A DNA stretch of 64,000 nt. It comes from Vulgatibacter incomptus. GTDB taxonomy: Bacteria; Myxococcota; Myxococcia; Myxococcales; Vulgatibacteraceae. Each line of letters starts with the position of its first letter. Position 1 is the stretch's first letter. The DNA lies in assembly GCF_001263175.1 (NCBI RefSeq), contig NZ_CP012332.1, positions 614,001 through 678,000 of the forward strand. Direction: 5' to 3'. Below are positions 11,986-19,500 of the stretch, piece after piece. The notes beneath the pieces were generated by a model. It was not told the origin of the DNA. It made no database searches and worked only from the letters and a program-made list of their open reading frames with translations. A program made the translations under genes and the position numbers.

Positions 11986-13287
11986 TCAAGGCGCGCTCCG
12001 CGCGGCAGCGGCGTCGAGGCCCAGGGCCTTGCGCAGGTCGTTGCGGACCGTGAAGAGCTCGCCGCGCAGATCCAGCACCTGCAGCCGCAGCTCCGTGTTC
12101 TCGCGTCGGGCCAGGAGGAGGTCGGTGAGGCTGTACTCCCCCTGGGCGAACGCCTTGCGCGCCGTCTCGAGGATCCCGTTGGAGAGGGGCAGCGCCTCCT
12201 CGTCCAGCCGGCTGAGCGTCTCCTCCAGCGTCCGCCGCTGGGCCGCGAGACCCCGGACCTCTCCGAGACCCTGCTGGATCGTTCCGGCGGCCGTCCGATC
12301 GAGCTCCCGCGCCTTGGCCGTCGCCAGGGCGGCGTCGTGCTGCCCGCGGTCGAAGAGGGGCAGGGGGATCCCCACGCCGAACTGGACCGTGTCCGTGAGC
12401 TCGTTGAAGAGATCGTGCGAGTAGCTGACACTCAGTGTGGGGTCCGGGATCGCCCGGCGCCTCGCGAGCGTCGCCTCCTTCTGCGCCGCGCTGCGGCCGA
12501 GGAGGATCGCGCGGTAGTCGGGGCGCTCTCTCAGCGCCTCCTCCGGGTCCGCGATCTCGGCGGGAACCGTCGCCGCCGCGTCCAGATCGTCCGGCCCCGC
12601 CTCGCCGGTCTCACAGGGGGCAAGGAGGATCGCCGCGCAGCTCGCCAGCGCCGACTCCAGCTCCGCCCGGTTCCGGCGCACGTCCGCCTCCTGGCCGAGC
12701 GCGTCCAGCACCAGTCGGTCGTAGTCGATGCCGCTCAGGTCGCCGTGCTGCAGGCGGACCTTCTCCAGCGCGAGGTGGTCCCGCGACTCCGTCAGGCTCT
12801 CCTCGAGGATCGTCTGCCGGACCTGGAGCCTCACGGCCTCGCCGATCGCAACCCGCGCGTCCGCCACGCGCTCGGCCAGGCTCGCCCGGAGCTCCTCTCG
12901 CGAGGCCTGCGCCGAGAGGTCCGCCGCGTCGATGCGCGGCCCGCGCTTCCCAAGCTCCAGCTCCTGGGAGATCCCCACGCCCCAGGAGAGGCGATCGGCG
13001 CCCCTCACGTCGGTCTGCGCGCTCGAGCCGACGTTTACGTTGCCCATCGTCGCGTCGAGGGAGGGGTTGGGAAAGAGCCGTGCCGACCCCACGCCGGCCT
13101 GCGCCTGATCCACGCGCGACTGGGCCGCGGCGACCTCGGGGCTGCGCGTGCGCACCCACTCGATCAGCGCGGCGTCGTCACGAAGGAAGGCCGCAGCGGG
13201 CGCGCGCTCCGCGGGCAAATCCCCACGGGCAGGTGCGGCGGCGAGTAAGAGGGCAGGGGCGAGGAGAGTCGAGATGCGGAACGTCAC
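11986..13287 (-). CDS. outer-membrane efflux channel (TolC/CzcC family)
   Basis: A 433-aa outer-membrane factor and first gene of the efflux operon. It begins with a Sec signal peptide (MTFRISTLLAPALLLAAAPA). Two TolC repeats follow, each with the SARLFPNPSLDATMG-type beta-barrel hairpin and long alternating helices. The second repeat (IPDPTLSVSYSHDLF) ends before LLLARRENTELRLQVLDLRG. The length is normal for CzcC-type channels. It sits 5' of the adaptor and pump with stop/start contact, the classical CBA order, so the complex is assembled from one transcript. Confidence 0.9.
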   Translation of the reverse strand: MTFRISTLLAPALLLAAAPARGDLPAERAPAAAFLRDDAALIEWVRTRSPEVAAAQSRVDQAQAGVGSARLFPNPSLDATMGNVNVGSSAQTDVRGADRLSWGVGISQELELGKRGPRIDAADLSAQASREELRASLAERVADARVAIGEAVRLQVRQTILEESLTESRDHLALEKVRLQHGDLSGIDYDRLVLDALGQEADVRRNRAELESALASCAAILLAPCETGEAGPDDLDAAATVPAEIADPEEALRERPDYRAILLGRSAAQKEATLARRRAIPDPTLSVSYSHDLFNELTDTVQFGVGIPLPLFDRGQHDAALATAKARELDRTAAGTIQQGLGEVRGLAAQRRTLEETLSRLDEEALPLSNGILETARKAFAQGEYSLTDLLLARRENTELRLQVLDLRGELFTVRNDLRKALGLDAAAARSAP

Positions 13288-13353
13288 GGATGCACGGAGC
13301 TCCTGCGAACGGGTTCGCCGGCGCTCTTAGCAATCGTCGTGCCGAATCATGAG

Positions 13354-13447
13354 CCCTTGAAAATCAAGGGGTTTGGATAGGTCGGGCCGTCCCGCCTGAA
13401 AGTCTTTTGAGGTCCATCGGTCGTGCGGACTGAAAATGTGCTTCAGT
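13354..13447. promoter_or_regulatory. two small palindromes upstream of the efflux operon
   Basis: The 257 bp between the efflux operon start (13287) and the end of the giant gene (13545) holds no gene. It contains two perfect short inverted repeats: CCCTTGA-aaa-TCAAGGG at 13354-13370 and ACTGAA-n7-TTCAGT at 13429-13447. They sit in the leader/promoter stretch of the leftward efflux operon and could be operator sites or leader hairpins. No clear -24/-12 σ54 box was seen. Confidence 0.35.
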
Positions 13448-13485
13448 GAGGCGACCGGGGCCGAGCTCTCCTTCCGCTAGCGAGA

Positions 13486-13544
13486 AGGGGCGGGTGGCGA
13501 CCGCCACCACGCCCCTCGGTAGGGGAAAGGAGCCTGTTCCCCTA
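13486..13544 (-). terminator. two consecutive hairpins after the giant gene
   Basis: Immediately after the stop codon of the leftward giant gene lies TAGGGGAA-n9-TTCCCCTA (13520-13544). Next comes a long GC-rich hairpin at 13486-13516 with a 13-bp stem and one bulged A. No long U-tract follows, as is common in high-GC genomes. Together they most likely end transcription of the giant gene. Confidence 0.6.
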
Positions 13545-16500
13545 TCAACCTTCGTCGGCGAAAACGCTCTCGGCGATCCGGAACTCGACGCGCCGGTTCT
13601 GGGCCCTGCCCTCCGCCGTCGCGTTGGACGCGATCGGACGGTCGGGACCGTAGCCCTCTGCCTGAAGCCGATCCGACTCCACGCCCTTCGTGATCAGGTA
13701 CTTCCGAAGGGAATCGGCTCGGGAGCGCGACAACTTCAGGTTCAACGCGCGGCCGCCCCGGTCGTCGGTATGCCCTTCGATGATCAACTGCTGAATCTCC
13801 GAATGCTTCTGGAGGACCGACGCGAGCTCGTCGAGCAACGCATACGACTCCGGAGCGATCGTCGCGGAGCCGGTCACGAACTGGATCGAGCCGGCGATCT
13901 CGAGGCGATTCCGCTCGCGATCGATCTGCACGCTCTTCGGCTCGGGTTCCGGCTCGGGCTCTGCTACCAGGATCACCGGTTCGGGCTCCGGCGCGGGCTC
14001 CGGCTCCGGCTCGGCGGGAGGCTCGGGTACCACCTCCGCCTGCGGGGCGGGAAGCTCGACCGGTTTGGTCCTTTCACCGAACGGCAGCGCGACCGCCAGC
14101 AGAGCCCGCCAGTCCGCCGTCCCGTAGGTGCGGCCGAACCCCGTCCCCGTGGCACCCAACAGGTCCACACCCAGAACGCGGGCCTTCGCCCCGAGCAGCA
14201 CCTCCATGGGAGCGTCGAGTCGCGGCTGTTTGGCCGCCCCCTTGAACCGACCGAAAAGCTCACCCGTCAGGCGCACCCGCTCTGCGACCGGCGTCTCGCC
14301 ATAGAGGCTCCAGCCGATCGTGTCCGCCACCTGCAGGCCACCGAAGTCCCGGGGGGATCGATACACGTACCCTACGTTGGTGCCGATGCGGTGACCCTGG
14401 TCGAAGGTTGCGTCGAAGGCGAGACGCGGGCCGACCCGGAAGTCTCCTCCGCGCAGCCCATCGGCATTCCCTGTCGGCAGGAAGAACTCGGCTGCGGCGG
14501 CGCCAGCAAAGGTCACCCCGAGACCGTCCGAGTGGAGCTTCAGGAACTGGAGCTGCGGAAGGACACGGATATCTCCGAACCCTGCCCCCTGGACGATATT
14601 CGGTGCGACGCCGGGCATATCGTCGCCCGCCTGATACACCACGACCGGAAGATCGACGCCGACCTCGACGATGTCCCACAGGCCGATCGACCCGAGCAGG
14701 TGCAGCGTGCCCAGCGACGTCACCGCGCCTGCTACCCGCTGGTCCTGGCTGTCGTAGAGCACGAGGGGATTGTTCGCGTAGTCGATCAGCGCGTGGAGAC
14801 GGAACTCCCCGTGCTCCTGCACGCCGGCCCCGAGGCTGACGAATCCACCCCGGGACGGATCCGTCGCCGGCCGCAATTGCTGCAGGTCGAACCCGCCCTT
14901 CGACTGCGCGCTCGCCGGAGCTGCGACGAGCAGCAGGAGGAGGCTGGCCAGCACACCCACTTTCCGGCGGCGCATGGCCAAGAAGAGCACCGGACCGAGA
15001 AGCCAGATCAGCACCGACTCCGGTCCCGCTCCCGTCCTGCCAGTGGACGAGCAACCGAAGCCGTGGCCACCGAGGTAATAGCCGGGGTCCTCGGGACCTA
15101 CGAAGGTCACCAGGTCCGCGCTGCTCGCGTGCCAGGTCCCGTCGATCTGCGCCCCGATTCCGGTCTGCCCGGCGACCGAGCTGCGAACGTGAAGCACCGC
15201 GGTCCCGTCTTCCGGCGTCCCGTACGCGTCAGCGGTGGTGGCCGATGCGGCCGAGAGCACGACCGGGGTGTGGCCCTCCGAGCGCAGCACGAGCGCGCGA
15301 CCGAAGCCGGGATTGCCGCACGCGTCCATCACGGCGATCCGGATCTCCGATGCGGTCTCGCCATCGGCGGGAACCACCGCCGGGGTGGCGACGAAGCCAA
15401 CGCCCTCTTCGGGAATCGGAGGACAGGCGAAGTCGAGCAGCGGGCGCGTGGAGAGCGGGATGTCCGCCACGCGCAGCTCCACCTCACGGGAGCCAGCCGA
15501 CGAGCAGCGGTTGCTGCCCACCAGCACGGTGTAGACGGTCGCGCCCGTCTCCTCATCCGTGGACGTCTCGATCCCGCCGCCGACGATGAAGGGCGGATCC
15601 TCGACCAGCGCAAGCGGCTGCCCGGGGGGCAGCGGCGCGCCTTCGGTGTCGAGCAGAACGACGGCCACGCGGGCGAACTCCCCCTGCCGTGCGCAGGCCT
15701 GGATCTGCCCCGGCTGCGGGAGGACCGTGACCGGCGAGCCCGGATCCAGGTCGGCACAGAGCACCGAGATCTCGAGCGGCTCGTCGAGCACGATCCCGTC
15801 CACCGTCACGTCGATCGTCGCCGGATCCTCCGGGCACATGCCGGCGTCGGACGTGAAGCGCGACGTGTAGGTCCCGTCCCCGTTGTCCACGACCTCGGTG
15901 AGCGAGCCGTCGGTGGAGGTCAGGTCGACCTGATGGCCCGGCCCGATCTCGAGACCGCACGAATCCCGCGGCGTAACCGTCACGGTGACCACACCGCTTC
16001 CCGCGAAGACCTGCGTCCCGTCGACGGTCACGCTGGACATGGCGGGATCGACCGGCCCGACCCGGAAGGAGACCAGGGTCGGAGGATATGACGGCGGACT
16101 GCCCGGGAGCTCGGGCGACGTCCAGCTCACCGCGAGCACCTCGGCTGCATCGAGGCTCACCGTCACGGTCGATGTGCCGGTCGAGGGCATCCGGCCCGTG
16201 ATCTCGGCGGTGCCCTCGCCAAGCGCGTCTTCCAGCCCGCTGCCGACGAAGCGGGGATCCCCCGAGCCGGCGCTGGCGGCGAGCGACACGTTCACCGCCT
16301 CGCCGGGGAACGGCACGACCGGGGCCCCGAAGGCGTCCACCAACTGGAGATCCAGGATGGACTCCGCGCAGGCATTCACCACGGGTTCACGTGCCGACAC
16401 GAGAAGCGCATGCGGGAACCGCAGGAAGGTCGCTTCGATCGTGCAGTCCGCCGTCACCGCGTCCGTGGTGTACGTGTTGCCGCTCAGCGTGCCACCGCAA

Positions 16501-19500
16501 CCGGTCACGGTGTGCAGCCGGTACCCCGGATCGGCGGTGAGCGTGATCGATGCCGCGTCCCCATGCTCGATCACCGGATCCTCCGGCGTGGCGGAGCCTC
16601 CGCCGTTCACCACGATGTCGACCGTGTACCGGTTGTGCGTGAAGGTCGCGGTGACGGTGCAGTTGGCCGTGATCGCTCCGGTCTCGAACGTGCCGGCGGT
16701 CAGCACGCCGCCACAACCGGTCACGCTCTCCAGCGTGTAGCCGGTCTGCGCCGTCGCGGTGAGGGTCAACGAGTCGCCGTGCAGCACCGACGGGTTCTCC
16801 GGCGTCAGCGCTCCACCACCCACCACCACCGTGGTGACGAGGTACTCGATGCGCTCGAAGGTGGCGGTGACCGTGCAGTCTCCGGTGACCGAGGCGATCG
16901 AGTAGGTGTTTCCGTTCAGCGTGCCGCCGCAGCCGGTCACGGTCTGGATCTGGTAACCGGGATCCGGGTTCACGGTGACCGTCAGCGGGTCGCCGTGCTC
17001 CGGCGTCGGGTTCGACGGCGTGAGGCTCCCGCCGCCGCCGGGAACCTGGGTGGTGACGGTGTACTGGGTGCGGCTGAACGTGGCGGTGACGGTACAGCTC
17101 GCGGTGATCGCGCCGGTGGTGAACGTGTCGCCGTTCAACGATCCGCCGCAGCCGGTGACGCTATCGAGCGTGTAGCCGGTCCCAGCGGTCGCGGTGAGCG
17201 TGGTCGTGTCGCCGTGAAGCACCGTGGGATTCGCGGGCGTCAGGGTTCCCGTTCCGACCACCTGGGTCGTGACCGTGTACGGGATCTTCTCGAAGGTGGC
17301 GGTGACCGTACAGTCGCCGGTGACCGAGGCGATCGAGTAGGTGTTTCCGTTCAGCGTACCGCCGCAGCCGGTGACGGTCTGGATCTGGTAGCCGGGATCC
17401 GGGTTTACGGTGACCGTCAGCGAGTCGCCGTGTGCCGGCGTCGGGTTCGACGGCGTGAGGCTCCCGCCGCCGCCGGGAACCTGGGTGGTGACGGTGTACT
17501 GGGTGCGGCTGAACGTGGCGGTGACGGTACAGCTCGCGGTGATCGCGCCGGTGGTGAACGTGTCGCCGTTCAACGATCCGCCGCAGCCGGTGACGCTATC
17601 GAGCGTGTAGCCGGTCCCAGCGGTCGCGGTGAGCGTGGTCGTGTCGCCGTGAAGCACAGTGGGATTCGCGGGCGTCAGGGTTCCCGTTCCGACCACCTGG
17701 GTCGTGACCGTGTACGGGATCTTCTCGAAGGTGGCGGTGACCGTACAGTCGCCGGTGACCGAGGCGATCGAGTAGGTGTTTCCGTTCAGCGTGCCGCCGC
17801 AGCCGGTGACGGTCTGGATCTGGTAGCCGGGATCCGGGGTCACGGTGACCGTCAGCGAGTCGCCGTGTGCCGGCGTCGGGTTCGAGGGCGTGAGGCTCCC
17901 GCCACCGCCGGGCACCTGGGTGGTGACGGTGTACTGGGTGCGGCTGAACGTGGCGGTGACCGTGCAGCTCGCGGTGACCGCGCCGGTGGTGAAGGTGTTG
18001 CCGCTCAGCGAGCCGCCGCAGCCGGTGACGCTATCGAGCGTGTAGCCGGTCCCAGCGGAAGCGGTGAGCGTGGTCGTGTCGTCGTGAAGCACCGTGGGAT
18101 TCGCGGGCGTCAGGGTTCCCGTTCCGACCACCTGGGTCGTGACCGTGTACGGGATCTTCTCGAAGGTGGCGGTGACCGTGCAGTCGCCGGTGACCGAGGC
18201 GATCGAGTAGGTGTTTCCGTTCAGCGTGCCGCCGCAGCCGGTGACGGTCTGGATCTGGTAGCCGGGATCCGGGTTCACGGTGACCGTCAGCGGGTCGCCG
18301 TGCTCCGGCGTCGGGTTCGACGGCGTGAGGCTCCCGCCGCCGCCGGGAACCTGGGTGGTGACGGTGTACTGGGTGCGGCTGAAGGTGGCGGTGACCGTGC
18401 AGCTCGCGGTGACCGCGCCGGTGGTGAAGGTGTTGCCGCTCAGCGAGCCCCCGCAGCCGGTGACGCTATCGAGCGTGTAGCCGGTCCCAGCGGTCGCGGT
18501 GAGCGTGGTCGTGTCGCCGTGAAGCACCGTGGGATTCGCGGGCGTCAGGGTTCCCGTTCCGACCACCTGGGTCGTGACCGTGTACGGGATCTTCTCGAAG
18601 GTGGCGGTGACCGTGCAGTCACCGGTGACAGAGGCGATCGAGTAAGTGTTTCCGTTCAGCGTGCCGCCGCAGCCGGTGACGGTCTGGATCTGGTAGCCGG
18701 GATCCGGGTTCACGGTGACCGTCAGCGGGTCGCCGTGTGCCGGCGTCGGGTTCGAGGGCGTGAGGCTCCCGCCACCGCCGGGCACCTGGGTGGTGACGGT
18801 GTACTGGGTGCGGCTGAACGTGGCGGTGACCGTGCAGCTCGCGGTGACCGCGCCGGTGGTGAAGGTGTTGCCGCTCAGCGAGCCGCCGCAGCCGGTGACG
18901 CTATCGAGCGTGTAGCCGGTCCCAGCGGTCGCGGTGAGCGTGGTCGTGTCGCCGTGAAGCACCGTGGGATTCGCGGGCGTCAGGGTTCCCGTTCCGACCA
19001 CCTGGGTCGTGACCGTGTACGGGATCTTCTCGAAGGTGGCGGTGACCGTGCAGTCGCCGGTGACAGAGGCGATCGAGTAAGTGTTTCCGTTCAGCGTGCC
19101 GCCGCAGCCGGTGACGGTCTGGATCTGGTAGCCGGGATCCGGGTTCACGGTGACCGTCAGCGGGTCGCCGTGTGCCGGCGTCGGGTTCGAGGGCGTGAGG
19201 CTCCCGCCACCGCCGGGCACCTGGGTGGTGACGGTGTACTGGGTGCGGCTGAACGTGGCGGTGACCGTGCAGCTCGCGGTGACCGCGCCGGTGGTGAAGG
19301 TGTTGCCGCTCAGCGAGCCGCCGCAGCCGGTGACGCTATCGAGCGTGTAGCCGGTCCCAGCGGTCGCGGTGAGCGTGGTCGTGTCGCCGTGAAGCACCGT
19401 GGGATTCGCGGGCGTCAGGGTTCCCGTTCCGACCACCTGGGTCGTGACCGTGTACGGGATCTTCTCGAAGGTGGCGGTGACCGTGCAGTCGCCGGTGATC

